64,000 nt of DNA from DATJBF01 sp035515475 (GCA_035515475.1 DATJBF010000060.1:1-64000); one strand, 5' to 3'. Numbered from the stretch's first letter, positions 14,336-22,499 are shown. Notes: generated by a model not told the origin, from the sequence alone. Numbers and translations are program-made.

Positions 14336-15553
14336 ATGGCACAGACTGTTCACAATCCAGATCAATACATGAGTGATTTGCGGCAGATTCTTGCGCAAGG
14401 ACGCAAGCGATTGGGGATTCTGGTCGGAGCAGGTGGGCCCGCTGGCATTTTGGTCGACAAGGCAAGCGGACGCGCAAAAGCGGGTGGAGTTCCGCTGATA
14501 CCTGTTATTTCTAAGCTGACAAGCGAGGTGACGACGGCGCTGGCGGGAAAATACAGCGGCGTTCTTAAGGCCATTGTTGCGGATCTGGGGGGCAAACCTA
14601 ACATCGAACAAATCCTCTCAAGGGTGCGCACACTGGCTGACGCACTGGGCAAGAGCGAGGTTCACGGTTTCGATGGGTCGAAGTATGAGGAGATGAGCAA
14701 AGACATATGCAAGGAGATTGGCAAGGCTGTAAGCGTAGAACTTCCGTTTGAGTCTACTCCGTATTCCGAATTAGCCGGGTGGATAGGTGGAACGGTGCGG
14801 GATCACCCGTTCGAGATTTTCACACCGAACTACGATCTTCTCTTCGAGCAGGCTTTTGAGCGTGCGCATATTCCTTATTTTGATGGCTTTTGTGGCTCAG
14901 ATGAGCCGTTCTTTGACCCTGCGACTATTGCCAACGACGAACTCCCGCCCAGGTGGGCGCGAGTTTGGAAGCTGCACGGCTCTCTCGGTTGGGACGTGAA
15001 CTCGCGGAACGAAATCATTCGTGGAAAGGGCAAGAGCGCGACTCGGCTGATCTATCCGACGCATCTCAAGTATGACGATACGCAGAAATTGCCTTACACA
15101 GCCTTATTCGAACGGTTGAAGACGTTTCTACGAATGCCTGATTGCCTTCTCATCACAGCGGGTTTTTCCTTTTCGGATAAACATTTGAAGTCCGTTATCG
15201 ACGAGTCGCTTGCTGCGAACCGTGGCGCGGCGGTGCTGGCATTTCAATTGGATGACCTTGATCCAGAAGGGCCCACGTGCGAGTTGGCGCGCCGACGAGC
15301 CAACATGAGTGTTTATGCACGAGACGCCGCGATAATCAACTGTGTACGAGCACCATGGAGACCTGGAGAATTGCCTCACCCTGCTTGGGGTGCGATTAGG
15401 GCGAGCTATTGGGGAACTCAAGTCGGGAAGACGGATTCTTGCTTTCTGCTCGGCGAGTTCGCAGCCTTGGCTCGCTACATCACGCTTACTAAGGCAGAGC
15501 AGGTGGAGCCTCCTGCCACCGTACCGACGCCAGCCTCGCGGGCGAAGGTATGA
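14336..15553 (+). CDS. SIR2-domain protein, predicted NADase effector of a SIR2-HerA defence system
   Basis: 405 aa. SIR2-like fold with the NAD-binding GAGG at residues 31-34 (LGILVGAGGP), the TPNYDLLFE motif (Thr163, Asn165, Asp167) and catalytic His214 in KLHGSLGW. ITAGFSFSDKHLK is the late Rossmann strand. All key residues are present, so NAD hydrolysis is expected. SIR2 proteins paired with HerA ATPases form large complexes that deplete NAD during phage infection. Its ATGA stop overlaps the herA start. The gene is visibly richer in A/T than its flanks, which fits horizontal transfer. No clear promoter was found in the 90 nt upstream. Confidence 0.9.
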   Translation: MAQTVHNPDQYMSDLRQILAQGRKRLGILVGAGGPAGILVDKASGRAKAGGVPLIPVISKLTSEVTTALAGKYSGVLKAIVADLGGKPNIEQILSRVRTLADALGKSEVHGFDGSKYEEMSKDICKEIGKAVSVELPFESTPYSELAGWIGGTVRDHPFEIFTPNYDLLFEQAFERAHIPYFDGFCGSDEPFFDPATIANDELPPRWARVWKLHGSLGWDVNSRNEIIRGKGKSATRLIYPTHLKYDDTQKLPYTALFERLKTFLRMPDCLLITAGFSFSDKHLKSVIDESLAANRGAAVLAFQLDDLDPEGPTCELARRRANMSVYARDAAIINCVRAPWRPGELPHPAWGAIRASYWGTQVGKTDSCFLLGEFAALARYITLTKAEQVEPPATVPTPASRAKV

Positions 15554-17388
15554 AGGACGAGCCGACACTCCTTGGTCACGTCGGTCAAGTGACGGGGTCT
15601 ACCGTGAGTGTGAGGCGGGTAAGGTCGATCTCGTCTGGGTTGGCGATTATCGATGGCAGAACCTATCGCATCGGACAGGTTGGCGGATTCGTGCGTATTC
15701 CGCAAGGTTACTTGGATCTCTTTGGCGTAGTTTCTCAAGTGGGTTCTGATGCGATTCCAGAGGCGCTCCGTGCCACAGAAGGTCAAGGCAGTGGATGGTT
15801 AACAGTTCAATTGATCGGTGAAAGTATTGGCTCCTCGTTCGAACGGGGTGTCAGCCAGCACCCCGCGGTGGCTGATGAGGTCCACTTGGTTACTGAAACT
15901 GACCTTCGGAAGATTTACGGAGTGAGTGGCGCAGGCCAAGTGGTGATTGGCCGTCTCGCGAGTGCTGAGAGCATCGAAGTGAGACTGGACTTGGACAAGC
16001 TCGTAACTCGCCATTGTGCAGTTCTAGGCTCAACGGGGTCTGGAAAATCAACCACGGTAGCGAGTTTGCTTCGTGCAATCTCCGCGAATGCCGGCGACGA
16101 TCGAGATGTTGTGTACCCAAGCGCAAGAATACTGCTTCTCGATATACATGGGGAATATGCAAGAGCACTCAGTGATGTGGCAAAGGTCTTCCGAATTAAT
16201 GCGCAGTCAGGGGAAGAAGAGCTTTACATTCCCTACTGGGCACTCGACTTTCAAGACCTAATTGATTTTCTCACGGGCGGAACACCTGAGGAGAAGCTCA
16301 TGCATTTTCGGGACAAGATCGTCGAGCTAAAGAACGACTCCTTGGGCCAAAAAGCGCGGGCGGGAGCTGATCCGTCTTCCTTGACGGTCGACACGCCTGT
16401 GCCTTTCAGTTTAAAGAGGCTTTGGTACGAGCTAATTGATCAGGAGCTTTTGACCTTTGAAGGCACGGATCGCGACGAACCTGCTCTTGTAAAGAAGGGC
16501 GATGCCCAAACTCTCACACCGCCAAGCTACAAACCTTGGACTCAGAATAGAAGCGTCGTACTGAACCAAAGAGCGCCCGGGATACGTCGTCAACTCGACC
16601 ACCTGCGTTCCCGGTTGTTGGATCACCTATTCGACTTTCTTCTGCACCCTGGAGCGTGGGAACCAGACTTGAATGGACAAGTGCCAAAGGACTTAGACGC
16701 GCTTTTGGCTGGTTGGCTGGGGCATGACAGGGCAATTACAATCTTGGACCTCTCAGGCGTGCCGAGCTTTGTGATGACGAGGCTGATCGGCGCGCTTCTT
16801 CGAATCGTCTACGATGCGCTTTTCTGGAGCCGCGACAAGAGCGAAGGAGGAGTGAATCGCCCTCTACTAATTGTAATGGAAGAAGCGCACGCTTATCTCT
16901 TGAAAGAGCAGGAGAAAGTTGAGAGCCCGGCTGCCAAGTTGGCTCGGCGTATAGCAAAGGAGGGACGAAAGTACGGCATCGGAGCTATGGTGGTCAGTCA
17001 ACGTCCGTCTGAAGTGGACGAAAGCATCCTGTCTCAATGCGGAACATTTGTCGCCCTTCGTCTATCAAATCCCAAAGATCGTTCGCAGGTCCAAGGAACA
17101 GTGCCTGATAATCTTGAGGGGTTAATGGATATGCTTCCAGTACTTCGCACCGGCGAAGCTATCATAACAGGCGAGGCCGCACGGCTCCCCATGCGGGTCC
17201 GTATAGCGTTGCCCAGGGAGGATAGACGACCTGACAGTGAGGACCCAGATGTGGCTGGGAGATGGCGGGTACCTCGCCTTCCCGAAGACTATGAGCAGGT
17301 GGTGGCTGCATGGAGAGCTCAGTCTCCCCGAACGGTTAAACGGAGGGCAAAGATTCGGCGTAAGCGTGTTGAGGACAAACCAGAATAA
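15550..17388 (+). CDS. HerA-family ATPase (DUF87), partner of the SIR2 effector
   Basis: 612 aa. The N-terminal beta-rich part (residues 1-135) fits a HAS barrel. The RecA-like motor has Walker A GSTGSGKST (residues 160-168) and Walker B LLIVMEEAH (440-447), then KYGIGAMVVSQRPSEVDESIL, the sensor segment of HerA/FtsK-type hexameric DNA translocases. Length matches defence HerA proteins and not FtsK. It overlaps the SIR2 gene by 4 nt, implying a stoichiometric complex. HerA partners act as scaffold, nuclease or helicase activators in such systems. Strong call. Confidence 0.92.
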   Translation: MKDEPTLLGHVGQVTGSTVSVRRVRSISSGLAIIDGRTYRIGQVGGFVRIPQGYLDLFGVVSQVGSDAIPEALRATEGQGSGWLTVQLIGESIGSSFERGVSQHPAVADEVHLVTETDLRKIYGVSGAGQVVIGRLASAESIEVRLDLDKLVTRHCAVLGSTGSGKSTTVASLLRAISANAGDDRDVVYPSARILLLDIHGEYARALSDVAKVFRINAQSGEEELYIPYWALDFQDLIDFLTGGTPEEKLMHFRDKIVELKNDSLGQKARAGADPSSLTVDTPVPFSLKRLWYELIDQELLTFEGTDRDEPALVKKGDAQTLTPPSYKPWTQNRSVVLNQRAPGIRRQLDHLRSRLLDHLFDFLLHPGAWEPDLNGQVPKDLDALLAGWLGHDRAITILDLSGVPSFVMTRLIGALLRIVYDALFWSRDKSEGGVNRPLLIVMEEAHAYLLKEQEKVESPAAKLARRIAKEGRKYGIGAMVVSQRPSEVDESILSQCGTFVALRLSNPKDRSQVQGTVPDNLEGLMDMLPVLRTGEAIITGEAARLPMRVRIALPREDRRPDSEDPDVAGRWRVPRLPEDYEQVVAAWRAQSPRTVKRRAKIRRKRVEDKPE

Positions 17389-17399
17389 GGGGCCAAACT

Positions 17400-17609
17400 A
17401 TGCACCGTAATCCTGTTGTCTCCTCGAATATAGTTTCTGTGGGATACGAGCCTTCATCTCAGACTCTCGAAATCGAGTTCGGCAGCGGCGGTGTGTATCA
17501 ATATTACAACGTCCCTGAGTCGATCTACCAAGAGCTTCTAGGTGCTTCTTCGAAAGGGCGTTTCTTTGCGAGTCAGATCAAGGATCGATTTCCATATGCC
17601 AGAGTGTAG
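17400..17609 (+). CDS. KTSC-domain small protein
   Basis: 69 aa. Matches the KTSC domain throughout: SSNIVSVGYEPSSQTLEIEF, then YQYYNVPESIYQELLGASSKG and FFASQIKDRFPY. KTSC domains occur beside or fused to nucleic-acid enzymes, and a role in nucleic acid binding has been proposed. It starts 11 nt after herA on the same strand and shares the A/T-rich composition, so it is probably the third gene of the defence operon. It is not a standard SIR2-HerA component, so it may be an accessory or an independent cargo gene. Confidence 0.85.
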   Translation: MHRNPVVSSNIVSVGYEPSSQTLEIEFGSGGVYQYYNVPESIYQELLGASSKGRFFASQIKDRFPYARV

Positions 17610-17621
17610 CAAGCGCCTGAT

Positions 17622-19064
17622 CTAGTCTAGCCATCCCTGCTGTCGTAACACCTGCCGGAAGTGGGCGTCGTGGAGCGACAGCGGGGGAAGGTAGGAGCCG
17701 ACGTACTCGCGTTTCCACCAGCCGTCTTTGAGCGAATCGGTGAAGTGATACTGGTAGAGCAGGGCACGAACATAGTGCGGCGGGGCATTGGGGAAGGGGT
17801 TCGAGGCCAGCAAGCCGAGCACGGGTTTGTCGTTCTCCAGCAGCTTGGCGACGAGGTTCACAATCCACGGGTGATACTGGTAGGCGCTCATCGCTGCGAA
17901 CCACATCTGCCAGTCGAGTTTCCAGTGGTACGGCGAAACGATGCACGGACGACGCTTCGGGTCGCCGGGTTTGCCCTTGAACTCGTACGCGCGCGACGTC
18001 TGACCGTCGTCGCTCCCTTCGATGATGATTTCGTAACGGTCCCGGCTCACGCTGCCGAACGCGCCGTAGGTGTTGACGAGATGGAGCGGCTCGAAACTGG
18101 CGTTCATCAGCTGGCCCGGTGAGATGAGGTTCACCACCGGTTCGATGCTGAGTAGCCCGATCAGCGCCAGGAGCACATAGACCGCCCGGCGGTGAAATGG
18201 TGACTGGTCATCGGTGATCGGTGGTCGGACCGGAATGACACGGCGCAGCATCGCGTCGTCGAAACACGGTATGGCCAGCGCGATGGTGACGTAGTTGAGC
18301 CACGAGAGGTTGCCGCTCAGGATCAACGTGAACTGAAAATAGACGGTCAATAGTCCCGCGACAGCCCGGACCCGGCGCCACGGCACAAAGTAAAACCACG
18401 GGACGATGAGTTCGGCGAACAGCGTGAACGCGACACACGTTTTGTGCCACCAGTGCGGCAGATGATGGAAATACCAACTCAGCGGATTCGGCAGCGGCTG
18501 AGTCTCGTAGTGATAGTACAGACAGGTCAGATTGCGCCAGCACGGGTCGCCCCGCAGTTTGATCGTGCCGGCGCCGAACATGATACGGAACAGCACCCAC
18601 AACAACAGCCACAACACAATCCGGGGCGGTTTCGTGTTGGAGGCACCCAGAAAGATCGCCAGGAAACCACTTTCCAGAAGAATGTCTTCCCAGCCGAATG
18701 CATAGAACACCTGGCCGACGTTGACCAGCGAGAGGTATAGCACCCACAACAGCGCCCACACCGCCGCCGAGAACAGCGTGTTCCAGCGTTCTGAGATGCC
18801 CGTCAGGGCGAGCACCGACAAAGCCAGTCCGCACCAGATCGCCGTGGTGAGGAACGCGTCGGAATGATCGAACCAGAAAATGCTCGGTACATCCGCGGGC
18901 GTCGCTTGTGGCAGAAACAAACGGATGGGCAACAAACCGTTCGCACCGAGCAACGGCAGATACTGGTTGGCGGCGATCAGGAATCCCAGCAGATAAATGA
19001 AGCCCAACGCCCGTTGAAAGCACCAACGGGTCAGCCAGTAGGACTGTGTGTCGCCCGAGTCCAA
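17622..19064 (-). CDS. Lipase maturation factor family membrane protein
   Basis: 480 aa. At least eight hydrophobic segments in the N-terminal two-thirds (for example ALGFIYLLGFLIAANQYLPL, ALWVLYLSL-type stretches), then a soluble C-terminal domain with LVNTYGAFGSVSRDRYEIII and SPYHWKLDWQMWFAAMSAY, the signature of LMF1/LMF2. In animals LMF1 helps fold lipases in the endoplasmic reticulum; the bacterial role is not established. The start is TTG 19064, with AGGTGG about 7 nt upstream. It converges with the defence operon: only 12 nt separate its stop from the KTSC stop, with no terminator hairpin visible. Confidence 0.88.
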   Translation of the reverse strand: MDSGDTQSYWLTRWCFQRALGFIYLLGFLIAANQYLPLLGANGLLPIRLFLPQATPADVPSIFWFDHSDAFLTTAIWCGLALSVLALTGISERWNTLFSAAVWALLWVLYLSLVNVGQVFYAFGWEDILLESGFLAIFLGASNTKPPRIVLWLLLWVLFRIMFGAGTIKLRGDPCWRNLTCLYYHYETQPLPNPLSWYFHHLPHWWHKTCVAFTLFAELIVPWFYFVPWRRVRAVAGLLTVYFQFTLILSGNLSWLNYVTIALAIPCFDDAMLRRVIPVRPPITDDQSPFHRRAVYVLLALIGLLSIEPVVNLISPGQLMNASFEPLHLVNTYGAFGSVSRDRYEIIIEGSDDGQTSRAYEFKGKPGDPKRRPCIVSPYHWKLDWQMWFAAMSAYQYHPWIVNLVAKLLENDKPVLGLLASNPFPNAPPHYVRALLYQYHFTDSLKDGWWKREYVGSYLPPLSLHDAHFRQVLRQQGWLD

Positions 19065-19176
19065 TCGCCACCTGCCCGCACAACGGCTACATCACCCCGG
19101 CACACAGTGCAACTCTGTGTTCGACCAGCGGATGCGAAGAGCTTAAGATGCGGTGGTGTTCCGGAAGGGGGACGTC

Positions 19177-19527
19177 ATGCCATATCTGAAAATCCAAACA
19201 ACAGCAGCCATCAACTCGTCAACCGCTTCAACTCAGAACTTCCTTAAGAAGGCGTCGCGGTTGGTGGCGAAAGAATTGAGCAAGCCCGAGGATTACGTGA
19301 TGGTCAGCCTCGAACCGCCCAGTGCGATGCTGTTTGCGGGGAGCGCGGAGCCGACGGCGTTTCTGGAGTTGCGGGGCATCGGATTGCCCGTAAAGAAGAC
19401 CGGCGATCTGTCGCGGGTGCTGTGCGAATTGGTCGAGTCGGAACTCGGCGTGCCAAAAGAGCGGGTGTATGTAAACTTTGTCGATGTGCCGGCAAATCTG
19501 TGGGGTTGGAACGGGGAGACGTTTTAA
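19177..19527 (+). CDS. MIF / phenylpyruvate tautomerase family protein
   Basis: 116 aa. Start ATG 19177 gives MPYLKIQTT, exposing the catalytic Pro1 after Met removal, and has GGAAGGGGG as ribosome binding site. The frame follows macrophage migration inhibitory factor: PEDYVMVSLEP, MLFAGSAEPTAFLELRGIG, and the C-terminal VYVNFVDVPANLWGWNG. Expected to be a trimeric keto-enol tautomerase in the cytoplasm; the substrate in bacteria is unknown. Divergent from the lipase maturation factor gene and followed by repeats. Confidence 0.92.
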   Translation: MPYLKIQTTAAINSSTASTQNFLKKASRLVAKELSKPEDYVMVSLEPPSAMLFAGSAEPTAFLELRGIGLPVKKTGDLSRVLCELVESELGVPKERVYVNFVDVPANLWGWNGETF

Positions 19528-19573
19528 CGGATTGAACGGTCGGACGTTGCCGAACAACTCCAGATGATGCGGC

Positions 19574-19600
19574 GAGAGATCCTTCGCTTCGCTCAGGATG
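19574..19600. repeat. GAGATCCTTCGCTTCGCTCAGGATG repeat
   Basis: ATCCT and AGGAT arms flank a CGCTTCG core, giving a small hairpin. It lies 18 nt before the GACCCTTCGACAGGCTCAGGGTGA unit, so two related REP-like families sit side by side downstream of the tautomerase gene. Confidence 0.7.
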
Positions 19601-19617
19601 GCAACCAGTTGGATAGG

Positions 19618-19643
19618 GAGACCCTTCGACAGGCTCAGGGTGA
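19618..19643 (-). repeat. Copy of the TCACCCTGAGC...GAAGGGTCTC repeat
   Basis: Reverse-orientation copy of the 26-nt element found inside mnmA at 8281-8306, differing at one position. Here it is intergenic. Confidence 0.85.
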
Positions 19644-19644
19644 T

Positions 19645-19666
19645 AATCACTCGGGCCCGAGTGATT
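19645..19666. terminator. Perfect 22-bp palindrome between convergent genes
   Basis: AATCACTCGGG/CCCGAGTGATT is perfectly self-complementary with no loop bases. It abuts the yebC stop (19668-19670) and lies downstream of the tautomerase gene, so it could terminate both. The T-run is minimal, so a protein-binding site or a REP-type element are alternatives. Confidence 0.45.
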
Positions 19667-19667
19667 G

Positions 19668-20390
19668 TCACTTCATCGCCGTGTAGACGCGGTGGACGTC
19701 GTCGTGTTCGTCGAGCGCGGTGAGGAACGCGATGACTTCCGGCTTCTGCGCTTCGGGCACGTCCATGGCGTTCTTGGCCACGTAACTCATCTCGGACGCG
19801 GTAACGGTCCAGCCCGATTTCGTGAGGAACTTGCTCACCGCATCCAAATCGCCCCGATCGCAGAAAAATCGGGCCCCGATGTGGCCGGCCGTCGCTTCGT
19901 CGGCGTCCAGCGGTTCGACGTTTTGGGCGCCGGCTTCGATGGCGACGGTTTCGAGGTCGAGGGATGTGTCGGGATGATGGGCCTCGACGATGCCGACGTG
20001 GTTGAACATCCAGGCGACGCTGCCGATCTCACCGAGATGGCCGGCTTTGAAGAGCACGCGGATTTCCGGCGCGGTGCGGCTGCGATTGTCGGTCAGGCAC
20101 TCGACGATGACGGGGACCTTGTGCGGGGCGAATCCTTCATAGGTGACGAGTTCGTAATTGACCTGTTCACCGGTGAGTCCGGCGCCCTTCTTGACGGCCC
20201 GCTCGATGGTGTCGCGCGGCACGGAATGTTTCTTGGCAGTTTCGATGGCGGCAAACAGTCGGGCGTTGAGGTGGGGATCGCCACCGCCGGCCTTGGCGGC
20301 CACGATGATTTCCTTGGCCAGTTTGCCGAACAACTGCCCGCGTTTGAGCGCGCTGGCTTCGCGGCCTTTCTGTTTCCATTGTGCGCCCAT
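19668..20390 (-). CDS. yebC: YebC/PmpR-family regulator (TACO1 type)
   Basis: 240 aa. N-terminal MGAQWKQKGREASALKRGQLFGKLAKEI is a variant of the usual YebC start (MAGHSKW...), followed by GGGDPHLNARLFAAIETAKK, NMP-like VPRDTIERAVKKG, YEGFAPHKVPVIVECLTDN, NRSRTAPEIR, FNHVG and a C-terminal TALDEHDDVHRVYTAMK. The family includes DNA-binding regulators and, as shown for TACO1 and bacterial homologues, factors that help ribosomes through proline stretches. Length normal. The first seven codons are duplicated 165 nt upstream, see repeat at 20369-20557. Confidence 0.93.
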   Translation of the reverse strand: MGAQWKQKGREASALKRGQLFGKLAKEIIVAAKAGGGDPHLNARLFAAIETAKKHSVPRDTIERAVKKGAGLTGEQVNYELVTYEGFAPHKVPVIVECLTDNRSRTAPEIRVLFKAGHLGEIGSVAWMFNHVGIVEAHHPDTSLDLETVAIEAGAQNVEPLDADEATAGHIGARFFCDRGDLDAVSKFLTKSGWTVTASEMSYVAKNAMDVPEAQKPEVIAFLTALDEHDDVHRVYTAMK

Positions 20391-20557
20391 CGTGGGTCAC
20401 CGATCGGTCGTGCGAGACCTGATTCCCAATGGAAGATGGTGACAGTTGGCGAAGCTCATTTCCCATTCGCTTCGCCCTTCGGGCGTCGCAACTTCACGAC
20501 GCCGTCTCGCCCCGAACCCATTTGGGGCTCGGCTCTGTTTCCATTGTGCGCCCATCG
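20369..20557. repeat. Direct repeat of the yebC 5' end flanking a 165-nt segment
   Basis: A 24-nt sequence ending GTGCGCCCATCG occurs at 20369-20392, covering the yebC start codon, and again without change at 20534-20557. Both copies hold a minus-strand ATG followed by codons for GAQWKQ. The upstream copy opens a 54-codon frame that ends before yebC. It could be a duplication scar or the footprint of an inserted element. Confidence 0.8.
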
Positions 20558-20834
20558 CCGGTCAGTCATAGCAGGGGGGCGGAGTCATCCGCAAGCGCGA
20601 AGCGGAGTGACGGCGAGAGAGCGAAATCCGTCCGACCCAGTTCGCGAGCGGTCAGGGCTCCCCCTCACCCGGCCCCGAAACGACGCGGGGCCGGCCTCTC
20701 CCTCGAGGGGGAGAGGCAGAATCGTCGTCTGCTCGGGCTCGCCTCGCCCCTCGAGGAGAGGTCGGCGCCAACGCCGCTGCCGTTTGTAACGTTGGCGATG
20801 GGGGAGGGGGCGTCGTCTACTCCATCGTCCCGGC
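20391..20834. other. Repeat-rich intergenic region between yebC and the OsmC gene
   Basis: 444 nt without a supported gene. From left to right it holds the second copy of the yebC 5' end (20534-20557) and a CATTCGCTTCGCCCTTCGGG patch. Next comes a perfect 9-bp hairpin CCGGCCCCG/CGGGGCCGG (20669-20677 and 20686-20694), then CCTCTCCCTCGAGGGGGAGAGG (20695-20716). The last two together resemble dispersed CTCACCCGGCC...CTCTCCC repeats seen in many GC-rich genomes. Confidence 0.6.
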
Positions 20835-21260
20835 TCAGGGTTCGAGCCGGGGGTCCATCGTGATCTTGGCGTTGAGGACGCGCGAGACCGGGCAACCGGC
20901 TTTCGCGTTGTTGGCCGCCGTTGTGAACGCGGCGGCATCCGCGCCGGGCACTTTGGCGGTAACGTCGAGGTGCACGGCGGTAATCGTCCAGCCGGCGTCG
21001 AGCTTGTCCATCGTCAGCGTGGCCGTGGTGCGGATGCTTTCCGGCGTGAGTTTCGCGGCACCAAGCTGGGCCGAGAGCGCCATGGAAAAACAGCCGGCGT
21101 GCGCCGCGGCGATGAGTTCCTCGGGATTGGTGCCGACGCCGTTCTCGAATCGGGTCGTGAACGAGTATTGGGTGTTGGCGAGCACACCGCTGTCGGTCGA
21201 GATGGTGCCGGTGCCGTCCTTGAGTCCGCCGCGCCAGACGGCCGATGCTTTTCGTTGCAT
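20835..21260 (-). CDS. OsmC/Ohr-family peroxiredoxin
   Basis: 141 aa. Two redox cysteines in family context: Cys57 in AAAHAGCFSMALS and Cys123 in KAGCPVSRVL. N-terminal WRGGLKDGTGTIST and GTNPEELIAAAHA also match OsmC. It reduces organic hydroperoxides with a thiol co-substrate in the cytoplasm. Start ATG 21260 is fixed by a consensus AGGAGG 6 nt upstream on the minus strand. Of the two subfamilies it looks closer to OsmC than to Ohr. Confidence 0.92.
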   Translation of the reverse strand: MQRKASAVWRGGLKDGTGTISTDSGVLANTQYSFTTRFENGVGTNPEELIAAAHAGCFSMALSAQLGAAKLTPESIRTTATLTMDKLDAGWTITAVHLDVTAKVPGADAAAFTTAANNAKAGCPVSRVLNAKITMDPRLEP

Positions 21261-21442
21261 AAGTTCCTCCTGAGGGTTGCGATCCCGCGCCGATACTCGG
21301 CGAATTCTCGAGCATTGTCAAACGGCGGGGGACAACGGCGCCAGCGGCGCGCTGGTGGCGGTTTGGGGGTGTCGAACGGCACGGGCGGGACGCCCGTGCC
21401 ACGATCAGAACGCGCAAAAGATACTTGTGCAAAAGATACTTG
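21261..21442. repeat. Intergenic repeats: palindromic GGGACGCCC unit and tandem 15-mer
   Basis: A perfect 10-bp stem GGCACGGGCG/CGCCCGTGCC with a GGA loop lies at 21378-21400, the same family as inside mnmA. Immediately after, GCAAAAGATACTTGT is repeated perfectly in tandem at 21414-21428 and 21429-21443. No gene is seen. Confidence 0.8.
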
Positions 21443-21470
21443 TTGCTATTCCGGGGAAATGACGTATCTT
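21443..21470 (+). promoter_or_regulatory. Candidate promoter of the RRM gene with a long leader
   Basis: TTGCTA (21443-21448), a 16-nt spacer and TATCTT (21465-21470). It would give a 5' leader of about 140 nt, a feature common for cold-regulated RNA-binding protein genes. No second supporting signal. Confidence 0.35.
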
Positions 21471-21618
21471 CACGGCGCTCGCAGATAGAAGATCGTCCAC
21501 AGTGAGATTGGTAGATTGTCAGTCAGCCTTGTTTGCTCGGTGACAGTCCGAAACCCGAATCACGGGAACAGTCACTGAGACCTCCTAATCGCAGCAGAAA
21601 GAGATACACCTAGAACCT

Positions 21619-21939
21619 ATGGCTACGAAAATCTTCGTAGGAAATCTGTCGTTTAACACCAGCGAAGGGGACATCCTCGACCTGTTCAAACAGGCGGGCA
21701 GCGTCACCAGTTGCGAACTCATCATGGACAAGTTTACGAACAAGTCGCGCGGATTCGCCTTCGTGCAGATGGGCACGCAGGAGGAAGCCACCAAAGCCAT
21801 TGCCGAACTGAACGGCAAGGAATTGGACGGGCGCGCACTGACCGTTAACGAAGCCAAGCCGCGGGAAGAACGCCCGCGTGGCAGCTTCGGCGGTGGTGGT
21901 GACCGGGGCGGCCGTAAGTTCGCCGGCAACCGGTACTAA
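21619..21939 (+). CDS. RRM-domain RNA-binding protein
   Basis: 106 aa. A single RNA recognition motif with RNP2 (KIFVGNLSF) and RNP1 (SRGFAFVQM), ending in a short Gly/Arg-rich tail (SFGGGGDRGGRKF). Matches the small bacterial RRM proteins known from cyanobacteria, Verrucomicrobia and others, where they act as RNA chaperones, often cold induced. ATG 21619 starts MATKIFVGNL, the usual N-terminus. Monocistronic, with a strong terminator directly downstream. Confidence 0.95.
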   Translation: MATKIFVGNLSFNTSEGDILDLFKQAGSVTSCELIMDKFTNKSRGFAFVQMGTQEEATKAIAELNGKELDGRALTVNEAKPREERPRGSFGGGGDRGGRKFAGNRY

Positions 21940-21960
21940 TCCGACAGCGAATCTGATGGA

Positions 21961-21995
21961 AAGGCGTCCCGAAAACGTTCGGGACGCCTTTTCTC
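21961..21995 (+). terminator. Rho-independent terminator of the RRM gene
   Basis: Perfect 13-bp stem AAGGCGTCCCGAA/TTCGGGACGCCTT with an AACG loop, followed by TTTTCTCT. Located 21 nt after the stop codon. Confidence 0.9.
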
Positions 21996-22106
21996 TGAGG
22001 CGGGTGGGGCCCGCGTCACCCGCGAGTGGAGAGACGATTGTTACAGACGCCGGAACCAATCCATGATAGGTTGAGGTCGAACTTCGTAACCAGGAATCAA
22101 ATTCTC

Positions 22107-22499
22107 ATGTATCAACACCGACACGGCGCCCGAGCGGAGTACCAGCACGAGGAAGGCCAGCGCGTCAAGGACTCACCCAGCATCGCCAGCAAGTTTGGCA
22201 AGTTGAAGTCGCTGATGGTGAATCTGACGTATCACAACCCCGATGGAGTCACCAAGAGCAGCGAAGTCAAATACGAGGTGAACCTCGCCAACGCCAAGTC
22301 CGTGTTTCGGTTCAAGTGTCCCAACCCCGAATGCGTCGGGGGCGATTTTGACCTGAGTGACGAACTCTCGGACGCCGTGGACGCGCGTCGCACGACGGTG
22401 ACCGGTGAACTGACCTGTCAGGGCTGGCTCAACCGGGCCACCATCGGCTCGGCCCACTGCAGCAACATTCTGCGCTACAAGCTTACGCTGAAGTATTGA
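22107..22499 (+). CDS. Conserved-looking small protein with Cys motifs
   Basis: 130 aa from ATG 22107 (MYQHRHGARAEYQHEEG). Central FKCPNPECVGGDFDL and later TCQGW and HCSNILRYKL suggest a zinc-ribbon-like or structural cysteine set. The ending LRYKLTLKY is beta-rich. I do not recognise the family. It is monocistronic, between the RRM terminator and the convergent infA gene. An upstream in-frame ATG at 22026 lacks coding character. Confidence 0.7.
   Translation: MYQHRHGARAEYQHEEGQRVKDSPSIASKFGKLKSLMVNLTYHNPDGVTKSSEVKYEVNLANAKSVFRFKCPNPECVGGDFDLSDELSDAVDARRTTVTGELTCQGWLNRATIGSAHCSNILRYKLTLKY

Noticed and set aside
12322..17621. Prophage or transposon origin of the defence island
   Set aside because: No integrase, transposase, attachment-site repeat or tRNA gene is present at either end; only composition and gene content suggest transfer.
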